Shown: one piece after another, positions 34,611 through 58,500 of the stretch
How positions within the stretch are numbered: position 1 is the first letter of the stretch
Layout of the letters: each line of letters opens with the position of its first letter
Assembly (NCBI RefSeq): GCF_000003815.2
Contig: NC_049996.1
Span: forward strand, 15,698,427-15,762,426
DNA length: 64,000 nucleotides
DNA from: Branchiostoma floridae
Lineage: Eukaryota; Chordata; Leptocardii; Amphioxiformes; Branchiostomatidae
Reading direction: 5' to 3'
Program-made: the position numbers and the translations under genes
The notes under the pieces: model-generated
Told to the model about the DNA's origin: nothing
What the model saw: the letters and a program-made list of their open reading frames with translations, nothing else
The model's database searches: none

Positions 34611-37600
34611 TATATATGCAGCTTGTAGTGTTCAGTACAAACCTGGGTGTGTCTTCTAAATCTAAGAATAAAAAAGGGCTGTAACATGATATCATTTCGT
34701 AGACCCTTGGAATGAACGTTGAATTGGTTCTTCAGAAAAGGCCCGTCTTAGAAAATTTCTCTCAAACTGGATATCAAATGAATAAAGCACACATATATGG
34801 ATATATACGACATGGATTGTTTTAAGTGTGTATGTTTGTATTGATGATTGTATCATAGACACAGACAAATGTGCTCGTAAATTTTCGCATTGACGGTTTT
34901 ATGTCTTTTTCAATTGTTTAAGGGTTCATAATAAGGTCACGATCGTATATCATTGTATTCGTGATTAAATGAGACCCTCTCAAATCACATTTTCTTTTGT
35001 AGAAAGAAAAAAACAATAATATCTCTCGTTCTATGGTACCAAGAAAATCTACGATCGTACTAAATTATTACATAACATGCTAGAAAGATGGGCTATTCGC
35101 ACGCTTTGCGCTGTGTCTACAGCCATGCTAAAATTGCCATATTGTGTGCGGGTAATTTAATCATGCTACAAATGCTCACATCTATATGACCCACATTGTA
35201 CCGATGTTGAGTAGACATTAAATAGTGTGCAGCCTGGCAAAGAATGACCGATGCTTGCCACTGATGGTAAATTTACGGCGTTTCATATGAAAAAGACCCT
35301 GACGTTGATGACCCGATCATTGCAAATTGGCACAGTTTGCACTACGTTTCCACTAAAAAGATCTTGTACAACGTAAACATACATTGCTTTCCTCAAATGG
35401 TCAATGATTTAGCTAAACTAAATAGTAAAAAAGAACATCTGTACAAGATTATACCTCAAATCTCCCTTGCCATTTCACCTCGAACTCTAGAAGAATGTTG
35501 AAATACTACTATACGATATCTTCCATAATTTTCTTTTATTACGCTTATGTCTCATTACGAGAAACTCAAAAATAAAAAAAGAAGACTTACCTGGATCCGA
35601 TTTCGTTGCACAAGCTTCGTCTCTGTCGGCAAAAGTCAGAACGCTTCTTCAAAAAACATTTCGCCCCACAGGCCGACACTCTTCATGTCACGCGATTTTC
35701 ATACAGAAACTTCAAAGTAAGGTTATAGTAGACAAAGAACACGTCTGTCCCGTCTGTTTGTAATGCCAAAATAGCTATCAATCTTGTTATATATACAACC
35801 CGGTAGCTGCAAGTTTATATACTCCAGTAATACAAACTCTACACATACACATGCGCTCTCTCACACACCACGTATGTGCATGTAATGATATGTGATTAAG
35901 TCCACTTCATCTGTAGTAACCAAATGATGGGTATTGGTATTTATTGCGGTCTAAGTTCTTCGGTTTTGGCAACGGTATATGTGGTAACGCACAACAAAGG
36001 ATATCAAAAATCATGAAAGAAAGCCTTTAGTAGCGCCGCTATGACGGAACGACTTTGAAAACGATTTCGATATTCATGAATCGTATCCATGCATGCAAAC
36101 AGCGAACTTGGTAACGCCGGGGCGGAAAATCTATTGTTCAAACGTTTTGTGTCCCGACCTCAACATGCGTGTTTCTCGCTGTAAGAAGTTGTATTTTTGC
36201 ATAATTGATGAGCGCCTCTGGCATGCGGTGGTGTTAGAAGTACGCTGAAGTCACGCGAGGCGGTTAATTCCCCATTGATTATGTGCATTTGGAACAGAAC
36301 AGCATCGTAAAAAGCATTTCGTACCGAGTGACTCATGATCACAAAGACACTCTGCACCGCACAACTCTTTCATTCCCGAGATGGTAAAAACGGCTTTTTA
36401 GAGACACAATGACAAGAATTGCCGCGGCGAAAGTCCATTTAGCCGGACAAAACTGCCCTCCTTTGAGACCCAAACGCGTTTCAAACAGGTGTAATTGAAG
36501 AAGCACACGCTACCCCACCTGTCCCAAGTCACTTGTATAACCTGCGATTTAAGGAACATTACATGGACGCACCACGAATGGGGAGAGACAAAAGCCTATA
36601 TAGATACCACATAAGTCAGAAACTTTATAACACAATATATATGTAATTTACATCAATATGATCATGATAGTTAAGCGAAAAAAACAAGATAGGTGAAAAA
36701 AAGATTGCTAACTTCTCAACAAAATTCCCTTGCTGTGGCCAAGTAAAAGTTGCATCTTTCGAGTAGCCCTACCACGAAGTGCTCTTAGAAGTTTTATCTC
36801 AAGTAAAACAGTGTACTACCTAAAAGATGTACGAAATGTCACAAAACAGGCTTAAAAGACTGAGCCTGGTCCTTGTACATTTTAACCACAACGAAAGAAC
36901 CATATTGTTTAAAGAAATCACAATTATATTCCCCATCTTTCCCACATTTATGGACGAACAGAAAGCCACTTTCCTCTTGAAATCACAAAACCCACAAATG
37001 GTAAAAAAAGTGGGACTCTTTGTGTTCCTCTGCTTCCAAAAAAGAAGTCAAACCCAGCCTATCTAGATATAGTAATCGAGTAGTCTCTTTGTATGGTATT
37101 TAACACTGTTCATTCTGACATGCATATTCCGTATCTTGTTTCCACCATGTACTTGCTCATGTCTCATCTTAGGCAAGCCTTTTACATATTTTAATTTTGT
37201 TCGAGAAATGAGTAAGGTAATCTTAACAATTAGCCTACGGGCATGAACTTGCAAAAACATTCTTTATAATACGTCTGCTTGGAGAGTACACACAACCACC
37301 CTTGTACATTCAGGGTACGTTTGATAGGGTCTCTCTTGTGCAAACGTTGAAGACTCTATCTTTTGTTAACACTTCTATAGGTGTCAAAGAGTTAAGCGGG
37401 CATCTCTGAATCTTTAATGGACGGTATTGCAGTTTTGACATTAGTGTAATAGATTTTGTATCTTACGTTTCGTATCATTTATCTTGTGTCACTATGAAAT
37501 CTAAACAATAGGATGAAAAACATCAGGGGTTTCTTACTCACTAGTCACCACGTAACGAGACACAAAGGCAACGTTACTAAGGTCACGGATTAGGCCATGT

Positions 37601-38142
37601 TTATTTGATTATATGGATGATATCTACGCATGCATCAATTTTCGGCCATTTCCAAAAATAAAATAAAAAGTTGTCAAAGCAGATTCAAAATAACAAAATA
37701 TATGCTACGGATTGCAAAACAAATATTGGAAAACGTCATAGAATATTCCAAGATCAAAGAAGATGTGGAAGAACAAAAATGAAGAATCTATCGTTTGGCA
37801 TACTACCAAGTATATTCATACTATATTGAGAGTTTCCGCAAGCTACGAACTGTAGTTGGGTGCATAATTTGGTCGAAATACATGTGTAAGTAAAACAAAT
37901 AAAATAAGACATTGTGTCCAGTCTATCAACAACTTTACATCCTTCATATCGTTTTGCTATCTACATATGCCAGTTTACAAAGTTAAGACAGACGAATGGC
38001 AACACTTTTCATGTTTAATGTCTTGTCATGGAGGCTGATAACATACAGAAAGTAGGTAAGAAAAGTTGAACAGTTCTCGAAAGAATATTTTACTCCAGGA
38101 CTGGGTATCTGTGGTCCTTTAGCAGCACATGGTCGGAAATCT

Positions 38143-38229
38143 ATTCTCCAAGCAGAGGTTGGGTCACGGAGATAGTAGTGGTTAGGATTTTTACCGGTTA
38201 GTTTTCTCACTAGCGTCTGCTTGGAGAAT
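38143..38229. mobile_element. Short MITE sharing TTCTCCAAGCAGAGG ends
   Basis: 87 bp; TTCTCCAAGCAGAGG at the left, GTCTGCTTGGAGAA at the right. The interior is unrelated to the long copies, so only the ends are shared. Confidence 0.7.
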
Positions 38230-39855
38230 ACTGAAACCCACTTCTTGTCATGTATCCTGTAAATTCATTGGCAACATTCTGTGTGCAAATGCCAAATGTC
38301 TCAGAGTGTAACAAAACAATAGAGAGCAGCATTCAAACATGTTGCTTTCCATACACACCATCAAATAACTTGTATGTGTATACAATACATGAACTTTAAA
38401 GTTTACAAAATAACAAATACATAAACCTTTCGGTTTTCAAAATCATTCACATTATATGCAACAGCAGCTACATGCCTGCACTCTCTCTTCTACATGTATT
38501 TATAAAGGGCTAATGCTAAATCACCTTTATCCAGGGGGTTACATATATCCATTGTTTCTTTAACATGGTATCTAGGGATATCAAGTTGACGTACCGGTGG
38601 TTTCGAATTACAATATATTTTGAAAATATTTCAAATTTGAAACCATTTCCTGTAGTCTTGATATCCCTAAATTCACTGTTTTTAACAACGATTATAGGTC
38701 ACCCCACGGATAAAGGTGAACTAGCGTTAACTACAAAAGCACAAAGTTGTATTAACAACATACCCTTTCAATGATGCTATGTCCAAGAGTTGATGGCTAA
38801 CACATTATTCAAGAATGCATAAATTTTTCCATAATAAATGCTCTATGTATGTACAGCTAATATGTAGAACGTTTCATGTTAACCCAAGACCACTTAGTGG
38901 CCAATCTGAGTTACATACAGCCTATTTTCTGGTAACTATTTTTAATAGCATAATTTGCATTGGATTTGATAGACAAAATTCCATCTCATTGATCACCAGT
39001 TACTGATATAGGGTTGTTTCACAAATACTCCAGAAGTAAAAGAGGAGCATATACATGTATAGTGTAAAGTCTTTAATCTGTTGTCATTTGGAATCCTTAG
39101 CTTAGAGTGAATTTTCCATGTCTTACAGAAACGTTTTGGGCCAAAACATTACAAACCCTAGACAGTGGTCTACAAGAAGTCATGGAACAGTACATCAAAC
39201 CTGTGTCTATAAAAGACTAAAAGTGCATGCTTACAAGAACTTGGATATACAATGTACCAAGAAGGAGGTTCTACTATGTTTGGGGGTATTCTGGGGGTAT
39301 ATTTCTAGTTTTTGAGGGTAACAGTTTCAGGATATACCAATTATATCATTTAAACTTTTGTTTTGCTGTGGTTTGGGACTCCAGAGGTAGAGAACAATAC
39401 TTTTGACTTCACATCTTCAGAGTTGGAGACTAACCATCTGTTATAGCTGACGGGTGAGTATTACTGGAATTTTAGTGATTTGAAGAGTGGCAAACAGGAA
39501 AACATTATTCTTCTAGGCCATTCCAATTTAATTTGTTGGTTCTCGGATATCTAAAAAAAATGTTCAACTGGAAAAAACATTATGAAACAAAGCCAGAGGG
39601 CCAGGTTTATGTGTCAACTTGGTGCACTCTGTTTTATGGAGTGAATACAGTCACATTTAAGTTTTCCTCCCTGCCCGCTGCTTTTGTGATGTCCGCTTGC
39701 TAAATTTTTAGTTTTAAAAATCCAAGAACCAAGGAAATCAATTGGTGTGGCCATGGGTAGACTTTCCTTATAAGGTTTGTTGGGAAATGTTTCCTTTGCG
39801 ATAAACCGAATGCTTAATGGACAATCCCTTAACACAAACAACAGGGACAATCCGT

Positions 39856-50419
<10,564 letters not shown>

Positions 50420-50483
50420 GGTGGTCACACAGCACCTCGTATACTACTTCTTTCCTACAAAACAAACACCAACATGTCAATAG

Positions 50484-50569
50484 GACGTCCAGCACAAGAG
50501 ACCCCTCTGTACCCACCTCAGGCATGGTGGTCACAGAGCACCTTGTATACTACTTCTTTTCTACAAGAC
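50484..50569 (-). repeat. Duplicate of the SANBR start-codon region
   Basis: Near-identical to 50378-50463, offset 106 bp. It includes the acceptor-like TTTTGTCTTGTAG, the ATG and codons MPEVGTEGSLVLDV. The offset is not a multiple of three. If unspliced, its ATG opens a frame that terminates at the TGA overlapping the real start (ATGCCTGA). Confidence 0.85.
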
Positions 50570-50680
50570 AAAACACAAAGAACATGTAAAAATTGACATC
50601 AAAGATCATCTGTGGTAGTAGATGTAGTTGTTCTGAATAAAGCAAAACAGAAGTTTCAACACAAAAACATAACTTGACAT

Positions 50681-51104
50681 CAGGCTTTTAGCTAGGATTC
50701 TTATTTTCATCTAGTGGTCCAATTTCTTACTACATGTATTTTTGGAACAGTGCGTCCAAATGACAGGTGAACACATGCCTAGCTAAAGGTTGGGTCACCC
50801 ATGCGTATATATTCAAGTCCGCTTGAGGTGCGTATGACGCTCTTAGTCTCTACCAGGCTCCACAGGTTGCGGGAAAAATAGTACAAATTGGACAAATATA
50901 GATACATAACATGCCAGATGAGTTAGCTGACCGAGAAGTATGGTTAGCGACCCAGCTTACTCGTCTGGCATGTTACCTGCTTACGTTTGTCCAATTTCTA
51001 TTAATTACTTTTCCAGCAACCTGTGGGGCCTGGTGGAGGTAAATACTCCCATGCGCGCCTCATACGGACTTAAATATATACGCAAGTGTGAACCCACCTT
51101 AAAA
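50681..51104. mobile_element. Two adjoining inverted-repeat elements
   Basis: 50681-50785 is a diverged relative of the CAGGCTTTTAGCTAGG hAT MITE. From about 50788 to 51104 is a palindromic element: GTGCGTATGACG..., ACAGGTTGCGGGAAAA, ACATGCCAGATGAGTTAGCT on the left, with complements AGCTTACTCGTCTGGCATGT, TTTTCCAGCAACCTGTGG and GGACTTAAATATATACGCA on the right. Confidence 0.75.
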
Positions 51105-51999
51105 GCCTATGTGACGTCACGTCCAGTCCATTCCTTGACTTGTACTGGAGCTGATCAGTCAAAAATCTGGGGTGAATCCGATTTTTGTGTTGGACATTGT
51201 AGTTTAGTATCTAGTTTCATGTTGCGAACTTTATTCAGAGCAACATGTAAATAATTGTCTTAGAGTTCATAGGTTGGGTAAGGTTGTCAGCCCAGTTGGA
51301 ACTGGTCTTATTGGGGACAACCGAGTTTGATTGGCTTTGACTCTGTGGGGTTCGAATCTTATGCGTGTACATGTAATGTTGTTGACATGATGTTATTTAC
51401 TGTATTTGACAATAAAATTGACCTATGCTTCTGAATTTAGGTTTGCAAAACAAACATTGGAAAAAAAATCATGAATAACATTGATATTATGTACATGTAG
51501 TATGTACTGTTTTTGATAACGTACATCAGCAGGTTCTTTTGAATTTGGGTACTACTATTTAGCACTACTTATTGATAATAATTTTTCTTCTGTTTTGATC
51601 AAGGTATCAATGTTTTGATGTAACCATAAATATTTAGTAAAAACAAAGCTTTTGTCCTTGTCTTTTTCTTTCCTTCACCAAGGTCAGAGGGATCTGATAG
51701 GGATAGTAACATTGCACCTTGTCTCAATGTGCACAAAACATCACCAAATATTTGGCAGGAAAAAACGCCATTCCTCACTAAGCTGGAATGCATTTATAAA
51801 GGAATGGCTATCCACATCAGCTGAAATCACACCACCCACCCAAACTGACCCTGAAATAATAAAATAACAAAAACCTGAGCCTTCTTTGCAAAACGCCCTA
51901 TTCCTGGTATTTTCTTGAATGTTAAGGAATAAGAAGATGTACCCCGATCGCTAGACTATAGCAGAAATCGCGACACAAACCTTCATAAAATCGCGTCTC

Positions 52000-52593
52000 C
52001 ATCGAGCGTCCTGCTGTCTTGGCGACCTGGGATGTTGACCTGCGATGACCCCAATTATATCAGGGACAAATCAATAATCTGACGTCAGCATATTTGTGGG
52101 TCTAAAACTCACCACTACGTTATCTAAGGTGCACCTCTTCTCAGTTTGTTTTAAGAAGTATTCTTAATATCCCTAAAACTATCTTTAAGTTGTTTGATGA
52201 TGTAAAGATAAACATTCTTGATGATTTCCACCTTTTAAAAGATTATAAAATGAACTTTCCCTCACTGAGGCATCATGGGATGAAAATTCAAAATGGCCGC
52301 CGTTGGTGAGAAAAGTTTTGTTTTTCTCCGCTTTTTTGTTGTTTTAGTCTCACGTTTCATGTTGTGAGCATGTTTACGTCTGGAAAGTTCGTCTCGAATG
52401 TGTTTAGAAGTTTGGGAAACATGTAGAATCTCTATGGTGGTAAGTACAAGGCTGTAACGACCAGATAAACACTTTGAAGAGTGTTGGACCGCCAAAAAGT
52501 GTGTTATTTCTCACATGTTGATTCGTTGTTTTGATACAGGTTAGAGTGCCTGGTTGTCTTGAGTAGTACTTCGTTATTCCAGATGAGGAAAAA
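52000..52593. promoter_or_regulatory. Divergent 5' region of SANBR and CCDC14
   Basis: A minus-strand donor (GTG-GTGAGT, exon end about 52113) suggests a SANBR leader exon. On the plus side AAAATGGCCGCC (about 52291-52302), a YY1-like motif, is followed by a GTGAGA donor. The next plus-strand exon begins after CAG at 52539 and contains the CCDC14 start. Both leaders diverge from roughly 52200-52290; TSS positions are inferred. Confidence 0.45.
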
Positions 52594-55500
52594 ATGCCGG
52601 TCACTCGCAAGATTATAGGCAGGGGAACAGGCAGGGTATGTACCATTGAATATCTCTAATACCTAAATTATTATTGTCAAGAATTCTGTGTGTTATTAGT
52701 ACATATTTCCTTACTACACATAGTTACTAACTATGTGTAGTAAGGAAGTATACTAAGTTACCATAAAATAATGCAGATATATGTCAATACTGTAAGCAAT
52801 AGTAAAATTAATTTTACATGTACAAAAAAAAAGTACATTTGTATAGATATAGTTTGTTTTTTTTTTTGTTTTTTTTTTAAGGTGAAGTCAGTTCCTGCAG
52901 CTGGTAGAGGGAGGGGTGCAGTTGGAAGGGGAAGCAGGAGGTAAATTTCATGGTCGTTGTTTTTGGTATTATTTATTATGTGACAAATGTGATTGCTAAA
53001 TAAAGCCTTGCATTGTTATAATGTCATCAGGAAAGATTTAAAAAAAATGCAAAGCTCAGAGCAAAGGATGCCAGGATTTTATTGTCCAGGCATAATTCGA
53101 AATAAGCAACATTGATAAATCATAAGTCATATCAGGTCTTTTTTCAGTCACTTAAAAAACAGATTTGTGAAGTGCTTCATATTGTTGGTTGCATTCTGAA
53201 ATCTGTCATCAAACCAACGGTAATTGCATGTACTTCCATTGATTTAATGCTGACATATGAACTTACAATTTGTGTGATTTTTAGTTTATAAATCTTGATT
53301 GTCCATAGAGAGTGCTAGTACTAGTAGTAGAATCCTGACAAATCTGATGATTGTCAACACATTTATTTCCAGAACTGTGAGAGGAAAACGTGCGCCTTCT
53401 CCTGTCTACTCAGAGGCTGGCTTCTCTCTGTACTCCACTGACTCAGAGGACCAGGTAGTGCATGTGTTTTTATTTTCTACCTACTCATTTGTCTACTACA
53501 TAGCTGTAGATTTTAAACAACATTTGCAGTCAAATGTGCAAAGGTTATGTGTGACAGGTTGTTCAGCGTAATGTAACCAGCCGTCGCCGTGCCTCAGGCC
53601 TGTGAAGCTGGTGTGTTATGTTGAAAGGTGTTTACACTGGTTGTACAGATTCAGATACAGGAACAGGAGTTGTGAAGTTTTCTTAAACATCATAACTTCA
53701 AGTTTCATGTAGTTGATTTTGTTGATAGTTTGGTCAGATGATATATACGATATTAAGCAATACCCTGGAAATATTAATCAAAGTTGCAAAGTTCTGAAAG
53801 GTACAGTCTTCTTTGCCTCTTGATTTTTTTGTTGTGAATTTTTTAGCAAGGTTTCTACAGAACCAAGTGTCAATAATTAAGAATCTCCAACAGTTTTGTC
53901 TATCACAAAACATCTGAACTAGGATGACACCCAGGCTTCTAGCTTAGTGGCTTTGAAACTTGAACGGTGACTTTCCAACCTTAAAATGACTGATGATTAG
54001 TTATATGTCTACATCTAGAGTTGAAAGTTGAATGCCTTTCAGCTTCCATTTATGTTTCCTTGACTTCTCAGGTCACATCAACCAACAAAGGTCTGGACCG
54101 CTGCGCTGCTCTCCTGGGGGACATCCTCAGTAGAGAACCTGCTGATGCGTCTGGTGCACAAGGTGGGTTACTTTTGTTACAACATTTGTAGGAACATCAT
54201 CATCATTTGTCATGGAACAAGTGAAGTAGGAACAGTGCATGTATTTACAAAGTTGAGCTTTGTTTCAACACAAATAAAGGAATTGTTGCTGCTCATTTTA
54301 TTTGTTCAAGTTTGGATGTGCCACATGACTAGAATATGACAATCAAAAACTAATCACTAGTATCTGAATTGTGAGCTAATTCTTTTCTACATGTAATATT
54401 ATTACATATATGTCTATTATTTACCACAGGTTCTAAACAGAAACCAACCAAGCAGCCAAAAGTTAAGACAAAAGCCAACCCTGCCAAGACTAAAGCACCC
54501 CAGGGTAAGACAAAGATAACCAAGTCTGCTGCAAAGAAAACTACTCTTCAACACCAAACCTCGACCAGAGGTTCCCCTGAAAAAGCCAAGCAGGGAAACT
54601 TGTCACCGTATGCCTTCAGGGTGCCTACAGCTCCAGTACAAGGTACAATAGATCATTTTGAGTTTGCAGGGACCTCAGTATATGGTAGAGGGAAGGGAGA
54701 AATTTGTAGCATCTTAACTTTGCATTGGAAACAGTTGGAACGGTAATACAAGGTAGGGCACATGCTTGCAATGTTGATGAGTTTGAAAACTGAAACAATA
54801 ACCTTACCTTAGACCTTAGAAGTTAGATCCTCCCGCAACACTGTTGCATTGGTCGACTCATCGAGCATACTTTCTCCAAAGGGTGCGGAAACAATAAAGC
54901 CACAGCAAATTTTTCACAATTTACAGTACATCCAGTTGATTCCATATCAATTGCTTGTAGTTGTACATTTTTGCCATTGGGCTTGCAATACCACTCCATG
55001 TTGCTAGGTAGTGCATCTAAGCATGATAATTTTCTCTTCCCTCATCAGGTCCAGTGTTACAGCAGCAGGTGGCATCAGCTGCTCAGAGAACCCTTTTCAA
55101 TGAACGCATCCCAAGTTCCACCCCTAACCTCTCCCCTGACCCCAAGAGGCCCCCCACCCCAAACACACTACTCCAAATGCTGCGTGCTCAAAATCATGGT
55201 CCTGTGCAAAACGTCCCTGTGCCTCACTCCCCACCTCAAAAGGAAGGGGGCCAATATCAACAGGGGAAAGATTTTGATGCTACACCTTCTTACCCAGAAT
55301 CCACCCATCCTGCTGTGCAACCCCCACAGTATGATCAGCTACAATCTCTGCAACACGCGCATTTGGGCAACCCTCAAAACTATGTCCCCAACCAGCCTCA
55401 GCAGCCATATATCAACCAGCAGACTTATCAACAGCCTCTGAGTTATCATCACCCAGGCGCTAACAATGGTCGATATCACCCACCGTCTATAGGTGACGTT

Positions 55501-58500
55501 ATTGGTTATCCTGTACCTACTCCTACTCACCATGAATATATCACAACCAATGGCCATCCTGCACCTACTCGACATGACTATGCCACAACCAGCGGCCAAG
55601 CAGATGGGAGAGAACAGTTAGATAGCATTCCCGTCCGAGATCGTGAAAACGTTAGCCCAACACGACGGTCTCTCTTTCAATCCGGAGGACCTGTTGCTAA
55701 CCATACGCCAGGGAATCGATCATTTGGGAGTGAAACCAATCAAGAGCAGGACGAAACTCTGACCTCAAGTCCAAAACGATCAACCTCACGTCTTTCGGAA
55801 AAGAAAACGCCGCAAACGAGCCCCGGAAAATCTCTGCAGACGTTGAGGTATCTCCTGAGGGAGTTGCAGGCTGCAGGGGATGACCCGGAAGTGAAACGTT
55901 TGTCACAGGAAGTGGAGAGGATTGTGGGACAGCTACCAGAGACCAGGAGGGCTGCTGACATGCAGACTGACATCAACCTGGCACTTCAGCCTCTCAGGTA
56001 TACAGTTTGGTCATTGTGCTTTAAACTATTGTAGCAATTGCATCTAACTCAGTTTTTGTTTTGCTTACTCCAATCCTGTGTCTGACTACATGCCTCTTGT
56101 TTTTATCCTCTATAGCAGCAAAGCCACAACATAAACGTAAGATCTCCTCTAACTCGGATTAAGAATTTGATAGCATTTCAATAATAGTCTCCAGTGTTAG
56201 TACATGTATTTGCTTTTTGATTTTGATTTTGAATTGTTGTAACTTGTATATTAAAGTTGCTTGTTGTCCTGTACCTGTAGAAGTTAGAACAGTCAGCTGA
56301 GGAGGACATGGCTTGTATCCTGAACCAATCATAAATTACAACTCTAACTCAAATTAGGAATTTGACAGTATTTCATTGGTCTCCAGTGATAGTATATTTG
56401 CATTTGGATTTGAAATTTCGAATTGTATAACAAAGTTGTGTTCTCCTGTAGAAGTGAGAACAGTCAGCTGAAGAGGAGGGCTTGTATCCTGAACCAAACA
56501 TGAATTACAAACTCCTCTAATTCAGATTAGGAATTTGACAATATTTCAATGGTCTCCAGTGATAGTAATTACTAGTATTTTGAATTGTAAAACAAAGTTG
56601 TGTTCTCCTGTAGAAGTGAGAACAGTCAGCTGAGGAGGACATGGCTTGTATCCTGAACCAATCATAAATTACAACTCCTCTAACTCAAATTAGGGATTTG
56701 ACAGTATTTCATTGGTTTCCAATGATAGTATATTATCATTTGCTTTTGAATCTGAATTTTGAATTGTATAACAAAGTTGTGTTCTCCTGTAGAAGTGAGA
56801 AGTCAGTTGAGGAGGAGGGCTTGTATCCTGAACCAAACATAAATTACAAACTTCTCTAACTCAAATTAGGAATTTGATAGCATTTCAATGGTCTCCAGTG
56901 ATAGTATAGTACTATTTTGAATTGTATAACAAAGTTGTGTTCTCCTGTAGAAGTGAGAACTGTCAGCTGAGGAGGACATGGCTTGTATCCTGAACCAATC
57001 ATAAATTACAACTCTAACTCAAATTAGGAATTTGATAGCATTTCAATGGTCTCCAGTGATAGTATACTAGTATTTTGAATTGTATAACAAAGTTGTGTTC
57101 TCCTGTAGAAGTGAGAACAGTCAGCTGAAGAGGAGGGCTTGTATCCTGAACCAATCATAAATTACAAACTCCTCAAACTCAGATTAGGAATTTGACACTG
57201 ATGACAGCATTTCAAAGTTCTCCAGTGATAGTATATTAGTATTTGAATCTGAATTTTGAATTGTATAACAAAGTTGTGTTCTCCTGTAGAAGTGAGAACA
57301 GCCAGCTGAGGAGGAGGGCTTGTATCCTGAACCAATCATAAATTACAAACTTCTCTAACTTAAATTAGGAATTTGACAATATTTCAATGGTCTCCAGTGA
57401 TAGTAATTACTAGTATTTTGAATTGTATAACAAAGTTGTGTTCTCTGGTAGAAGTGAGAACAGTCAGCTGAGGAGGAGGGCTTGTATCCTGAACCAAACA
57501 TAAATTACAAACTTCTCTAACTCAAATTAGGAATTTGATAGCATTTCAATGGTCTCCAGTGATAGTATACTAGTATTTTGAATTGTATAACAAAGTTGTG
57601 TTCTCCTGTAGAAGTGAGAACAGTCAGCTGAAGAGGAGGGCTTGTATCCTGAACCAATCATACATTACAAACTCCTCTAAGTCCAATTAGGAATTTGACA
57701 GTATTTCAATGGTCTCCAGTGATAGTATACTAGTATTTTGAATTGTATAACAAAGTTGTGTTCTCCTGTAGAAGTGAGAACAGTCAGCTGAGGAGGAGGG
57801 CTTGTATCCTGAACCAATCATAAATTACAAACTTCTCTAACTCAAATTAGGAATTTGACAGCATTTCAATGGTCTCCAGTGATAGTATATTAGTATTTGC
57901 ATTTGGATTTGAATTTTGAATTGTATAACAAAGTTGTGTTCTCCTGTAGAAGTGAGAACAGTCAGCTGAGGAGGAGGGCTTGTATCCTGAACCAATCATA
58001 AATTACAAACTCCTCTAACTCAGATTAGGAATTTGACAGCATTTCAATGGTCTCCAGTGATAGTATATTAGTAATTACGTTTGAATCTGAATTTTTAATT
58101 GTATGCAAATTCCCATTACTCATTTGATTTCATTTATGATTTCGAGTTATATTATTAGGATTAACGTTGTACAATTGATTTGCCTTATTTTGTCGTAGTT
58201 GAATTGCGTTATTATTTGCCAATTCTTGCTGTGTCACCATTTATTTGATTTTATATTGTTGTCATTATTGTTATGTATGTACGGGGTTTCCCCCAGGGAC
58301 CTTTGAAAAATGCTGACAAGGCGGCATGTATCCCTGGATAAATAGAAACAAACAAACAAACAAATAACAAAGTTGTGTTCTCCTGTAGAAGTGAGAACAG
58401 CCAGCTGAGGAGGAGAGCTTGTATCCCGAACCAAACACATGAATTACAAACTTCTCTAACTCAAATTAGGAATTTGACAGTATTTCAATGGTCTCCAGTG

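Larger units (their letters stand above)
34320..39855. other. Gene-poor interval before the 3' end of SANBR
   Basis: It holds a SINE-like tail (34380-34610), a (TA)n run near 34600, a minus-strand donor-like site near 35591, a lone MITE end near 37268, a MITE at 38143-38229, and AT-rich sequence. No coding exon is supported. Confidence 0.55.

Noticed and set aside
51270-51400. Possible tRNA gene (GGGGTTCGAATCTT, B-box-like)
   Set aside because: No matching acceptor stem or A box in the right spacing; at most a SINE remnant.
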